The notes beneath the pieces were generated by a model. The model searched no databases, was not told the origin of the DNA, and was given only the letters and a program-made list of their open reading frames with translations. The translations under genes and the position numbers were made by a program. A stretch of DNA of 64,000 bases from Pectinophora gossypiella. Taxonomy: Eukaryota > Arthropoda > Insecta > Lepidoptera > Gelechiidae. This document shows positions 23,701 through 33,327 of the stretch, one piece after another (the first letter of the stretch is position 1; each line of letters begins with the position of its first letter). The DNA lies in contig NC_065414.1 in the NCBI RefSeq assembly GCF_024362695.1, forward strand, positions 8,077,501 to 8,141,500, given 5' to 3'.

Positions 23701-24362
23701 TATTTGATGGAATAATTGTGGAATCGTGACTTGTTGTAGATCTGCCGCATATGACTAAAAATTCTTGCTCGGATCCTATATTAACAAGCATCTCATATCT
23801 ATTTAAAAATAAGGATTAATCTTTTTTTTTCAATAAAGTATATTAATGTCTATCGATGTTAAAAAAAAATCAATCATCAACAACGCATCGCAATGCATTG
23901 GCATCTTGAACGAAAATAAATAAAATGAATCGATGTAGATTCCTCATATTGTTATTAATCATGTTTTGCTCAATAGCATTCTGTTTTCAACAACCACCCG
24001 TGTGATCTCTCTCAGTGGTTAATTAATTTGCATAATTTAACTTTACGCTTGAGTATTTCAAATGTTGCCGTATTGACGTCCCGTTTCAATAAACATACGA
24101 CAATAATTTCCATTAATTAAATCGTAAATAATTGGTTCGGGTCACAAGTTAATAATATCCAACTCAATGCAATTAAAACAAATTTTCCCTTTGACCTATA
24201 TTCGGCTCAATTATTATTTTTTTTATGATGTCACATGTAGCTTTTACAAAATCATTGATTTAATTTACAGTGAACTTTGGAATGAAATAGTTTAAAATGT
24301 AATAAACAAATAAAATGTAATTGAAACATTAATGTGTTTTCTCCAAATAAATACAATATAAC
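20728..24362. other. spacer, no supported gene
   Basis: A long AT-rich stretch. 21339-21420 resembles a scrap near 40250 (CCCCGAAGAGGTAG..AGAGGTGTA). 22206-22350 carries opposed GCGCCATCT and AGATGGCGC. 23365-23597 looks like an old repeat ending in TTTTATAATAAACTTTTTC and a CTATT-type tail. The 68-codon minus-strand frame at 23585-23791 has no domain. Confidence 0.45.
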
Positions 24363-24600
24363 TTACCTACAATTCTAAATCTATATACCTAATGCGAAGA
24401 GTAAAGGTGTATTTGTTTGTTCGATGTAATCTCTGTGCCTACTGAAGCGATTTTGGAAAGGTGCTACTCTATTTGGAGACAGGTTAGCTTTTGTCCCGAG
24501 AAAATAAAAATATACTCTCCAGATAATCCAAATACTAGGTAAATGATCTCCGGATTTTATGTAACGACTAGCTTTTGCCCGCGACATCGTCCGCGTAGCG
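24363..24600. repeat. lepidopteran-type interspersed repeat
   Basis: Runs from CTAATGCGAAGAGTAAAGGTG, written here in part, with TTTGTTTGTTCGATGTAATC, to AGCTTTTGCCCGCGACATCG. Ends of this kind (GCCCGCGAC.TCGTCCGCG) are widespread in moth genomes and are often assigned to Helitron-like or unclassified elements. That placement is from general knowledge, not tested here. Confidence 0.5.
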
Positions 24601-24799
24601 TGTTATAAAAGAGAGATATTTGTGTGTGTGGGAGTGCATATCAAATTTCAAGCATCTAACTTATGCAGTTTAGATTTTTTCATACAATTTTTTTTCCAAT
24701 AACTCCCATTTTTCAAAATACAGCCATAAATAAACTTTATATTTACTAAGGTATGCATGCATGCTAGATTGAATCAATTGATTGAATTGATTTTTTTTT

Positions 24800-24958
24800 T
24801 GAATTGATTGTTCATTGAGTTTTAATTTTAATACACACTTCCTCTCTTCCCTTCAACGTTGCTGTGCCCTACAGGGTCCATGTTTTAGTTCCTATGCCTA
24901 TGTAACATCACATTGTACTAGATGGAATGCAATAAATAATTTAATTGAATTGAATTGA
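24800..24958 (+). repeat. LINE 3' UTR insertion with GAATT-type tail
   Basis: A non-coding 3' end (TGTGCCCTACAGGGTCCATG, ATGGAATGCAATAAATAATTT) followed by TTGAATTGAATTGAA. It interrupts the surrounding repeat, whose ATGCATGCTAGATT and CTTACGCGGTTTCGATT blocks lie on either side. Confidence 0.6.
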
Positions 24959-25070
24959 AAACATCTATCTTACGCGGTTTCGATTTTTTCATACAAATGT
25001 TTTTTTCCCGCTAACTCCCGTTTCCGTGGGAATTTTGCTATATCCTGTTGCAACTAAGCTTTAAGTTAAC

Positions 25071-25606
25071 TAAGGTACCTGCATGCCAAATTTCAAGCGT
25101 CTAACTTAAGCGGTTTAGATTTTTCATACAAAAGGATTTTCCCGCTAATTTCCGTTCCCGTGGGAATTCCGGGAATTCCTTTCTTAGTGCACCTCTACGG
25201 TATCTAAGGTACCTGCATGCCAAATTTCAAACGTCTAACTTGAGTGGTTTAGATTTTTCATACAAAAGGATTTTCCCGCTAATTCCCGTTTCCGTGAGAA
25301 TTTTGGGAATTCCTTTCTTAGTGCACCTCTACGGTATCTAAGGTACCTGCATGCCAAATTTCAAACGTCTAACTAGAGTGGTTTAGATTTTTCATACAAA
25401 AGGATTTTCCCGCTAATTCCCGTTCCCGTGAGAATTCCGGGAATTCCTTTGTTAGTGCACCTCTACGGTATCTAAGGTACCTGCATGCCAAATTTCAAAC
25501 TTCTAACTTGAGTGGTTTAGATTTTTCATACAAAAGGATTTTCCCGCTAATTCCCGTTCCCGTGGGAATTTCGGGAATTCCTTTCTTAGTGCATCTCTAT
25601 CAAATT
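25071..25606 (+). repeat. 134-bp tandem array, 4 units
   Basis: Unit starts marked by TAAGGTACCTGCATGCCAAA fall at 25071, 25205, 25339 and 25473, exactly 134 bases apart. Each unit holds GGTTTAGATTTTTCATACAA, GATTTTCCCGCTAATT, GGGAATTCCTTT and TAGTGCACCTCTACGG. More diverged partial units precede it from about 24645. The array ends in GCGTTGATATGTCAGTTAGT and TTTCTCCTTTTATATATTTA, a terminus common among lepidopteran repeats. Confidence 0.9.
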
Positions 25607-25779
25607 TCAAGTGCCTACGTTTAGCCGTTTAGGCTGTGCGTTGATATGTCAGTTAGTCAGTTTCTCCTTTTATATATTTAGATATTTCCGTCATACATGA
25701 TTTCTATGTAACTTTAACCATTAAGGCTGCTCACGTGACGAAAGCTTAAAAAATGGAGTAACTTCTCCCGTTTTCCCAA

Positions 25780-26050
25780 AATTTCCCTTCACTTCTCTGC
25801 TCCTATTGATTGTAGCGTGATGAAAAGTATACTATAACCTGCCCAGGAGTGTGAAGAATAATTGTACCAAGTTTCATTAAAATCCGTCCAGTAGTTTTTG
25901 TTTCTATAAGGAACATACAGACAGACAGACAGACAGACAAAAATTTTACTGATTGCATTTTTCGCATCAGTATCGATCACTTATCACCCCCTGATAGTTA
26001 TTTTGAAAAAATATTTAATGTACAGAATTGACCTCTCTACAGATTTATTA
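25780..26050. repeat. interspersed repeat with (CAGA)n
   Basis: Contains ACCAAGTTTCATTAAAATCC, GTCCAGTAGTTTTTG and a (CAGA)n run at about 25917-25939. This arrangement is frequent in moth repeats. The 63-codon minus-strand frame at 25789-25980 comes from it. Confidence 0.55.
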
Positions 26051-26223
26051 TAAGTATAGATAAATAAATCGAATAAATTTAGAATTCTTAATATCATTTA
26101 CTAATCAAATAAAAACAACTTGCACAATAAATTTACACGACACTGCGCTATTTGCTGTACTCCGTCGATCATCAACTAAGTAAGAGAACACTTCTAAAGT
26201 TCATTGTGTATGCTTGAAAAAGT

Positions 26224-26310
26224 AGAATTTGGTGATACTATTTTTATGCACTGTAATCTGCAATGTACCTAACCTGAATTGATGCAATAAACGTTATTAT
26301 TATTATTAAA
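26224..26310 (+). repeat. LINE 3' end with (TTA)n tail
   Basis: A short non-coding end, GCACTGTAATCTGCAATGTA, then TGATGCAATAAACG and TTATTATTATTA. Similar in style to the insertion at 24800-24958. Confidence 0.45.
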
Positions 26311-26780
26311 GTTTGCATACGAGTAGTTTCTTTTATTTTGCATACGAAAGTCACTGAACGGATTCTTTATTTTACAAAAGACGAACACTGTAAAAAATAT
26401 ATTTTGTTACCTCTAACCTTTTGATAATTGCACCTACTTGTCGTTTTTTTTAATTTATTATACAACGTACCTACTCATTTCACAAGAAATTTCCGTTGTG
26501 CCAAAGCAAATATTTAAATAAAAGATTTTCGGAATAATCTTCCGCTCTAGCGCATACATTATTCAAACACATTTAGATGGAGAATTCCTGATACTTTGTT
26601 ATTTCAGCTTAGGTTCAAAAGCTATTCACGTTTAATATTTGTTCATTTAATTTCATTCTTCATTTCTTTGCTTATTACCTATTTGATCCGCCGTACTAAC
26701 TGACGCCTGAAATAAGGATCTACCTGGTTTAATGTATATTACTACAAGTACTCTAAAAATAGTAATTTAGTACATTACAA
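26311..26780. other. spacer, no gene seen
   Basis: AT-rich with no long frame. Confidence 0.45.
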
Positions 26781-26866
26781 CATCATCATATTTGTAATTT
26801 AAGCGCCACGTTCTTGTCGGTGTAACATTCTTAACTCTTGTCTATCAAAGCCCACTTCTTTGACTT
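26781..26866 (-). repeat. RTE-type LINE 3' end fragment
   Basis: On the minus strand it matches the last coding and tail bases of the LINE family at 43084-43455 and 50751-51104: TTTGATAGACAAGA, ACACCGACAAGA, and a short GATGATG tail. Confidence 0.6.
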
Positions 26867-27336
26867 AATTGAAAACAATTCATTTTCTTAAGTGTGGGAT
26901 AAGAAAATAAATTACTAAAATTGATTTAACATTATTAATATAATTATTAAGGATAGCATCATAGTTTTTCTAACTTTATTTTATCGTTTTTGTTTTGGGT
27001 CAACGCAATATGTTCTCCGTACTCTTAAAAGGGGTTTTGTTTTGGCAAAATTACAATCAACCGCTTGTCTGATGTCAACCCTCATTGAGTTCTGATATTA
27101 ATAGTTACGCCGTCACCAAATGGTTGCGAAGGTCTCGTCAGTTAATAACAGAGGAACATTCGCACGGGGTTAATATTTGTCAATTTGAGGATAAAGAACA
27201 TGGCTTTATTTTAAAGAAGTTATGATTTGACCATCATGGGGTGAATTGATGACATTTTGATGTAATCAGAGGTCCGAAGTTTAATACTTATCAGGTCAAT
27301 TTTGAAAAAAGTACTTTTCAAAATAGACTCAAGGAT

Positions 27337-28050
27337 TTATCTACCAACAAGCAGCGAAGTATGTTTTTTATTTGCAGTCCCTACGATCGATGAAAGGTGG
27401 CCAGTTTCTAGTAGCGGGGCGTACACAGGTTGTTTGTGTATAAACAATTTCAATTTGTACCCTGATATTTTTAGCTTTTGATATAATAAAATTCCACGGT
27501 AGGATTTTGGAAGCCTCGAGATTGGAAAATTCACCGCGCGAAAATCTAGCAACCGTCTCTAAAATTCTCGAAAATTTCGTTACCTAGGTAAACCGAAAAA
27601 TTTGAAACTTCCCACAGCCTATTGGTAAGGAAATTGGAAAAGCTAAGCCAAACATCCTGTGCACAGGATATTGCTTCACGGAAATGAAAAATACTATGTA
27701 GAATAGGTATTGGTGATGTGTGAAAACGCAGCTTTGAAGGGATTACACTAGCAATCCTCAAAATTGTTTCGTTTCCGTGGTGGAATAATTTATTGGGCAC
27801 TGATCCTGGAGGAAATGGTTCCACGTTGTGATTAGGGTTAACACGCTTAGAGCCCTTTCTCACTAGGACACCATGGCGACGCAACCGCGTCGGTTACGTC
27901 CCCAACAAAATTTATGCAGTTGTGCACCAGGTGTCCTACATACACTCTGTTGGTGACACAACCGTAGTCATTAGTGTCACCATGATAACTCACACGACAT
28001 TTTATATCTTTGCTAACTATGGCACTTGAAGCAAAGAGTGGGTGTACCAC
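27337..28050 (-). pseudogene. possible decayed coding remnant, unknown
   Basis: Three minus-strand frames abut or overlap: 27847-28050, 27546-27884 (112 codons) and 27337-27552. The first and second overlap by 38 bases in different frames, as though a frameshift split one longer frame. The 112-codon piece includes NPNHNVEPFPPGSVPNKLFH and AISCAQDVWLSFSNFLTNRL. I recognise no domain. Local base composition is richer in G and C than the flanks. It could be an old transposon protein or chance. Confidence 0.3.
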
Positions 28051-28333
28051 TTCGGGGATCCAGGCGAAATGCTATATTATATTATGCTATTGTACATAGA
28101 AGTATAATTATTATAACAAAATAAACTATTATTAGATTGAATGTCAAGAGAGATTGGTAGTCAGACAACACGATCTTCCTTCTTGACTAAATATAAAGTA
28201 GTATTTGGTTATTATTAGCAATGAAACCTTGAAGATATCGCCGCTTAGATACTGCTTTGTTGGCAATGTATGTGTATACATAACTTATTCCAAAAATAGT
28301 ACTCGTAAGCCGCACATTCGTATACACATAGCA

Positions 28334-28570
28334 TCAGGCACTTAAGCTAAGCGCCAGTTGGCTCAAATGGGACGGATTTCGGGTGTCCAGTTTATCGAAC
28401 CGATCGTAAACAAAATCCGGCCCATCCTGCGGCTTCCAAACAAATAATCGTTCAAGCTCTTTCTGGGTGGCTAGAGTAGCGAATGAATTCAGACATTTAC
28501 AATTTATACAATACGTAATTAAAATATTGTGACGAGTTATTAAAAATATGAATCGCTGAACCTGTATCAT
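28334..28570 (-). pseudogene. possible coding remnant, unknown
   Basis: A minus-strand frame of 78 codons. Its second half (ATQKELERLFVWKPQDGPDF, then VYDRFDKLDTRNPSHLSQ) has a balanced amino-acid composition, unlike the surrounding AT-rich frames. I cannot assign it. It may be the C-terminus of a transposon-encoded protein. Confidence 0.3.
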
Positions 28571-28638
28571 GTGTACCGGGTGGTGAAAATAGTTTAGAAA
28601 TTGACTTTTTACTATTACTTACTAGTCTTGAATTAGTT

Positions 28639-28936
28639 GAGGAGCTCGGTGGCACAGCGGTAAACGCGATCGGTCTGCGATTGTTGAAGTTAAGCAACTT
28701 TCGCAAAGGCCAGTCATAGGATGAGTGACCATAAAAAAAAAAGTTGTCACCTCGAGCTCCTCCTTGCTTTGGAAGGCACGTTAAGCAGTTGGTCCCGGCT
28801 TCATTAGCAGTCATTAATAACCATCAATCCGCACTGGGCCCGCGTGATGGTTTAAGGTCCGATCTCCCCTATCCATCCATAGGGAAGGCCCGTGCCCCAG
28901 CAGTGGGCACGTTAATGGGCTGATGATGATGATGAT
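28639..28936 (+). mobile_element. 5S rRNA-headed SINE with target-site duplication
   Basis: The head carries GAAGTTAAGCAAC (28686-28698) and GGATGAGTGACC (28719-28730), which match the internal promoter blocks of 5S rRNA. GGTGGCACAGCGGTAAACGCG upstream also resembles a tRNA A box. The body runs through GAAGGCACGTTAAG, CGCACTGGGCCCGCGTGATG and GGGAAGGCCCGTGCCCCAGC to a (GAT)n tail. An 18-bp direct repeat, ACTAGTCTTGAATTAGTT, flanks it at 28621-28638 and 28937-28954. The 105-codon minus-strand frame at 28497-28814 is a shadow of it. Other copies: 45851-46139 (minus) and 63200-63472 (plus). Confidence 0.88.
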
Positions 28937-28958
28937 ACTAGTCTTGAATTAGTTCAGT

Positions 28959-29075
28959 AAATGCTTTGGAAGGCACATTAACCCATTAGCCCCGGTTACT
29001 ACTTTCTGATGTAATTACGTAGTTACATGAGTCATGTCAGGAAACTTTGGCGGACGCCACATGATAGAAGAAGAA
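28959..29075 (+). repeat. 3' part of tRNA-SINE or its partner LINE
   Basis: GCTTTGGAAGGCACATTAA, CCCGGTTACTAC, ACATGAGTCATGTCAGG, TTTGGCGG and an AGAAGAAGAAGA tail match the 3' half of the SINE at 15310-15640. No head is present. Confidence 0.65.
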
Positions 29076-29319
29076 GATTAAATTGTTCATGAGTTGTTTA
29101 ATAAATAAAAGCTTATGCTCGTTCACCGCTTATGCCTTCGAAGGACCTGCACACCGAGGGTTCCGTGCCACTACACAGTGAATGTAAAGATTAATATTTT
29201 TTGTAAAAAAGTACTACACCTACTTAGGTGCCGACTAAGGGTAAGTAGTAATTTCGCCACGAAAACAATGTAAATAATAAAGTTAGTAAGTATTTAAAAC
29301 GTTATTTTCTGTTTATTCA

Positions 29320-29769
29320 TTACTCTGTGCTTAATTCTTGTTCCCATAGCCGCAAATAAAAGTAGCGGTCTTTTGTGGGTGTAAACCCAAAATATTTTAA
29401 ATCGTACTCGATAGCAAATTCTGTACAACTGTTTACCCGATTTACGTACTTAATGAGGAATTGATTTGTATTCGAAAAAACATTTATGGTCCAGGGTTGA
29501 AACGATTTCTTATACAGCTTTGGGGAACAAATTGTGACCACAAGAAATGTAAACTATTAAATGTCATAACTCTTCATTATTTTATCGGCGTTTAAATTGT
29601 TATACAGCAAGACATATCTGGGTGAATTGCAAAAGCGAAAAAAAAAGTTGTCTTGGCTGAGAACGGTAGTGCAAAGTTCTGCTAAATGATTTTGAATATT
29701 TTTTCTGGGTAAAGTAAGTAGTCCTCTACCTTGGCAAAAAAAAACATTCAGTTTCAGCAACTGTAACAC
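29320..29769 (-). pseudogene. possible decayed transposon frame, unknown
   Basis: Two minus-strand stretches in the same frame, 29769-29557 and 29541-29320, are separated by two adjacent stop codons. Together they would give about 145 residues, including LAELCTTVLSQDNFFFRFCN and QPWTINVFSNTNQFLIKYVN. A TTTTTTTCAG splice-acceptor-like string lies just upstream on the minus strand, near 29770-29785. It sits beside the ATCATTTC(A/G)GTG motif cluster. No domain is recognised. Confidence 0.3.
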
Positions 29770-29796
29770 GCTGAAAAAAATTTTTAAAGTGTCATT

Positions 29797-30442
29797 TTAT
29801 CATTTCGGTAGCTTGTCCGTAACCCATTATCGCTTATAAAATGTCTTGCTCTACAATTATTTTCTATTATTGGGATTTAAATTGATAGAATTTCGTTAAA
29901 TTATTAAATAATCTAACAACAAAAACTATTTCTGTCTGTTTACCTTCCTTCTCATACATTTGACAGGCAGTTAAATTTTGTCCGAAAAAAAGTTATCATT
30001 TCAGAGGACAGTAAGTTTTGGTAGAATAACTCCGTCAACATTGCGTCTATGACACCTCCTTACCTGCCAACACCTCGCATTGGTTCGGCTCGACCGCTAG
30101 ACGTGAACATACCCGTCACAGCGTGTAATGGTTTCCCGCCAAAAAAAGAAATTTATCATTTCGGTGATAGGGGGACAAAAAAAATCAGTAAAAAATCATT
30201 TCGGTAGCCATTATAACTCGTGTTAGATTAGTTCAATTTATTTCATATTGATGTGTTAAATCGGCTGCAAGTACTGTTTTGTTTGAGAAGTGTCGATTTT
30301 TCGATAGTTATTTAAATTCACAGTTTATACAAAAATAACCTGTTTTTTATCATCTCGGTGTTATCATTCCGGTGGATTCGGTGGACTGAAATGCCAATAA
30401 CAGTCCATGGGAATGATAAGTAACACTGAAATGATAAAACCG
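29797..30442. repeat. ATCATTTC(A/G)GTG motif cluster, left block
   Basis: Motif copies lie near 29799 (ATCATTTCGGT), 29993 (TTATCATTTCAG), 30153 (TTATCATTTCGGTG), 30195 (ATCATTTCGGT), 30349 (ATCATCTCGGTG) and 30361 (TTATCATTCCGGTGG). Inverted copies lie at 30411-30437 (GGAATGATAA and CACTGAAATGATAA). The last four form an imperfect hairpin. See the right block at 33062-33327. Confidence 0.7.
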
Positions 30443-30704
30443 TTAAGTTTTAGAGATCCGTGTGTTAAATTTTAGTTTCGAATTAGGTATTGATTTAAGA
30501 GCCTTTTTAACAGTTCTGTTGAGCTATTTTATTTTTCCTCGAGATGATCTCATGGTTTTTCAAAACCCTTTTGGGTGATTGGAAAACGTCATATAACCTT
30601 CTATCAAACTCCTCTTTCTGCTTTTCTCGGTAACCTTGAATACCCAGACTTATCCATTCTTTAGATCCTGGTGGACACTGGCCTGGATAAAATAGTTTAC
30701 ACCA

Positions 30705-32434
30705 GTGTCTACCGATCGCACAGCGGTAACTCTGAGACAAACAGGTTATTCACCTACCTCAGTAGGACAGTGGAGTTGGCACGGCGGAGGTATCTCTCAG
30801 CGTAACTTGTTCTTCTCCGGGACTCCAACGCCCACCAGCAAGAGTGGTTGTTCCCATTCCAGAAGACCAACCATGCTGGCAAAGAGGCGCAAGCTTTTGC
30901 CATGTGTGGCAAAATCTCTCACATCTGGTGAATTGCGTTACAAAGATACCTGACGTTGCTAACTATAGCGCCAACTGCTTGGACCTTTTGCTGATAACTG
31001 ATCCGGACCAATATCAATCTCTATCAGTGACTTCCCCCTTGGGAAAATCCGACCATTGTCTGGTGAGATATGTGTCTGTCTATTCCCCACCTGATTTTAG
31101 CCCCAGAGGATCGAGGCAAATATGGTGACACACGCTAGCAGATTGGGATGAGATGCGGCACTTCTTCGCAAACCTATCCTTGGCGTGAGGTTTGCTTTTC
31201 TTCAGAAGACTCGACGAGCTGCGGAGATGCCATATTAGTTGTCAGGCAATGGAATACTCTATCCCATTTTCTGACATATCATCTGACGATAAGGCTCGCT
31301 CATGGTACATCGCGGAGTATGCTAGTGCAGAAGCTCTAATATGCCTCCTAACATGCGGGCTCTGAAAAATTCCCTGAATACCGCTGCAAAGTCTTGCAAG
31401 AAGACAATGCGCAGGGCACGTTTCGACAATATTGGCAAAATTGATGCCAAACTGACTGAGCTGGTAGTAAAACCTTTTAGCCGCTAGTCAAATCGGTCGA
31501 AGCAAACTTCTGCCGTATAAAAATGCTTCGCACTCTAGACGTGAATAAGATCAGTAGTCCTGATGATATCCCAGCAATAGTGCTGCGGAACTGTGCACCT
31601 GAATAGTCTCCTTCTGACACGCCTCTACCTGCTCTCTCTGCCCAAAAAAGGCACTCGTACCAACCCTGCTAACTACTGCCCCATCTCGGTACAACCGCCG
31701 CTAATCCTGAACAACCGCCTCCTGGCGTACCTTGAAGCCAACAATTTACTCAGAGATAGGTCAACTGATGTTCTTCTTGTGTATGCTACACGCTTATGGA
31801 GTGAGGTAATCTAGAATCAAGGCGAGGATCTTGTTATGTCCCTTGATATATTCAGGATCCCTTCTAGCCTATGTAATTGGATAGATAGGGATAGATTGAT
31901 TCGGGTAGTAGTTGATGGGTGCTTGTCTGATCTACATGCTATTAATGCCGGACTCCCTCAGGGATCTGTTCTCTCCGCCACGTTTTTTCTATCAATGATC
32001 TACTGATTATGCCCGGTATCTTTAGGCATGCAGACGATAGCACAGTCACGGAGAGATACATGTCCAATGCACGCGTAAGCACCAGAGATGATAGTGCCCT
32101 CAGAGAGGATCTTGTGAATCGTGTGAAACTGCCCCTTAAGTCCGTCTCAGACTGGGGTGACAACAAGTAGGTTGGACTCAACGCTTCCATGACCCAGGCG
32201 TGTCTGTTCACCGCAAAACGGAGTCCTTTCCTCCTGACTGGGACTTTCCGGAGTGAATTACCAACCATCTCGAGCTCTTGGGTATGGATATAACTTCCAA
32301 CTCGTTATAATCTAGGAGACTTCAAGACTAGGGTGAATAGGCATTTGCTAGGTAAGTGTGATCCACCCTAGACCACATCGTCATTTACCATCAGGTGAGA
32401 TTGTGGTCCTACGTGAACCTATATTATTAAAAAA
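30705..32434 (+). pseudogene. decayed non-LTR retrotransposon (endonuclease + RT)
   Basis: A plus-strand LINE copy broken by stops and frame changes. From about 30712 it encodes part of an apurinic-like endonuclease. It starts in the part of the protein reading YRSHSGNSE and passes through NAHQQEWLFPFQ, LDLLLITDPDQY and PLGKSDHCLV (near 31035). An in-frame TAA interrupts it near 30810. A linker around ADWDEMRHFF (31140) follows. Reverse transcriptase pieces come next: PKKGTRTNPANYCPIS near 31645, NAGLPQGSVL near 31945 and HADDSTV near 32027, the last being the catalytic Asp-Asp region. A tail with RVNRHLLGKCDPP and AAAAAAAAATG closes it at about 32434. The order and motifs fit a Jockey/CR1-like insect LINE. 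It lacks the 5' end and any ORF1. It is not functional. Short frames on both strands within it are fragments or shadows. Confidence 0.82.
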
Positions 32435-32508
32435 AAATGTAGGTAATTAATAAAGAAACAATGACAATAGCCACAAAAAAGACATATTGACAATAAGCAT
32501 CATCCCCC

Positions 32509-32715
32509 TAGCATTATACCGATTTTTCACAGGGTCCTAACCTAACTTGAAGATTTGACAGGTCTAGTATTTTACAGAAGCGACTGCCTGTCTCACCTTC
32601 CAACCCACGAAGGGGAAACCAGCCCAATATACATTAGGTCACATACCTCCGAAAATGGAATTTTCGGGAATGTGGGTTTCCTCACGAAGTTTTTCTTCAC
32701 CGCTGAGCATGTGAC
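32509..32715 (-). repeat. SINE, family B
   Basis: Inverted copy: AGATTTGACAGGTCTAG, GAAGCGACTGCCTGTCTCAC, ACCAGCCCAATA, TTAGGTCACATACCTCCG and TCTTCACCGCTGAGCA are shared with the copies at 53445 and 36880. The 79-codon frame at 32555-32794 comes from it. Confidence 0.75.
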
Positions 32716-32908
32716 AATCATTTCTGATCTAAACATGAATTACCTTACCACCCACCCATTAGCTACCACGGCTCCACATATTGACAACAACTAAATGCAT
32801 TTGAAAGAAACGAACAACAATCTATTACTATTAGTAAATAGTATTAAACTATTTTTTATTTAGCAAGTATTGAACTATTTATCTAAGAATGTATAAATCG
32901 ATCTCCAC

Positions 32909-33010
32909 AAACCCGCAGTGGAGCAGCGTGATGGAGTATGCTCCATACCCCCCCCCCCCCCCCCCGGTTAATTGAGAGTAGGCCTGTGCCCAGCAGTGGG
33001 ACGTATATAG
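32909..33010 (+). repeat. family D copy with C18 run
   Basis: The best preserved copy: CCCGCAGTGGAGCAGCGTG, GGAGTATGCTCCATA, an 18-base C run (32948-32965) and GGCCTGTGCCCAGCAGTGGG. The C run replaces the usual short C stretch and may be an expansion or a sequencing artefact. Confidence 0.75.
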
Positions 33011-33061
33011 TACTTCACTTTGTACGGAACCCTAGCTAAGCAGCACAATTTTTCTTGACTG

Positions 33062-33327
33062 TATCATTTCCGTGGGTTAATTTCATTTCAGTGGACTCAT
33101 TATCATTTCAGTGTACATTTATATCATTTCGGTTTATATTTATATCATTTCAGTGGGTACTTATCATTTCAGTGGACTCATAAAAATTCAATTTTAAATA
33201 TCTCAGTAAGTTTCGATCGTATTTGATGCCCACTCACGCACATAATTCAAAATAGGTTAAAGTTTTATTTGTCGTCAAATATGTGAAGAAAAGTATTAAA
33301 ATAAAAAATCTCACCGAAATGATAAAA
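33062..33327. repeat. ATCATTTC(A/G)GTG motif cluster, right block
   Basis: Six plus-strand copies in about 115 bases: GTATCATTTCCGTGGG, TTTCATTTCAGTGGACT, TTATCATTTCAGTG, ATATCATTTCGGT, ATATCATTTCAGTGGG and TTATCATTTCAGTGGACT (33062-33179). One inverted copy, CACCGAAATGATAA, lies at 33313-33326. Confidence 0.75.

Noticed and set aside
25071..25606. CRISPR array
   Set aside because: The 134-bp units are contiguous with no unique spacers, and the sequence is eukaryotic.
28672..28730. 5S rRNA gene
   Set aside because: Only the internal control blocks match. The copy sits in a SINE with a (GAT)n tail and an 18-bp target-site duplication.
30507..30740. 77-residue minus-strand protein beside the LINE
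   Set aside because: Its N-terminal part is antisense to the LINE endonuclease start at about 30705-30740, and no domain is seen in the rest.
31942..32268. 108-residue minus-strand protein
   Set aside because: It is the antisense of the LINE reverse transcriptase remnant.
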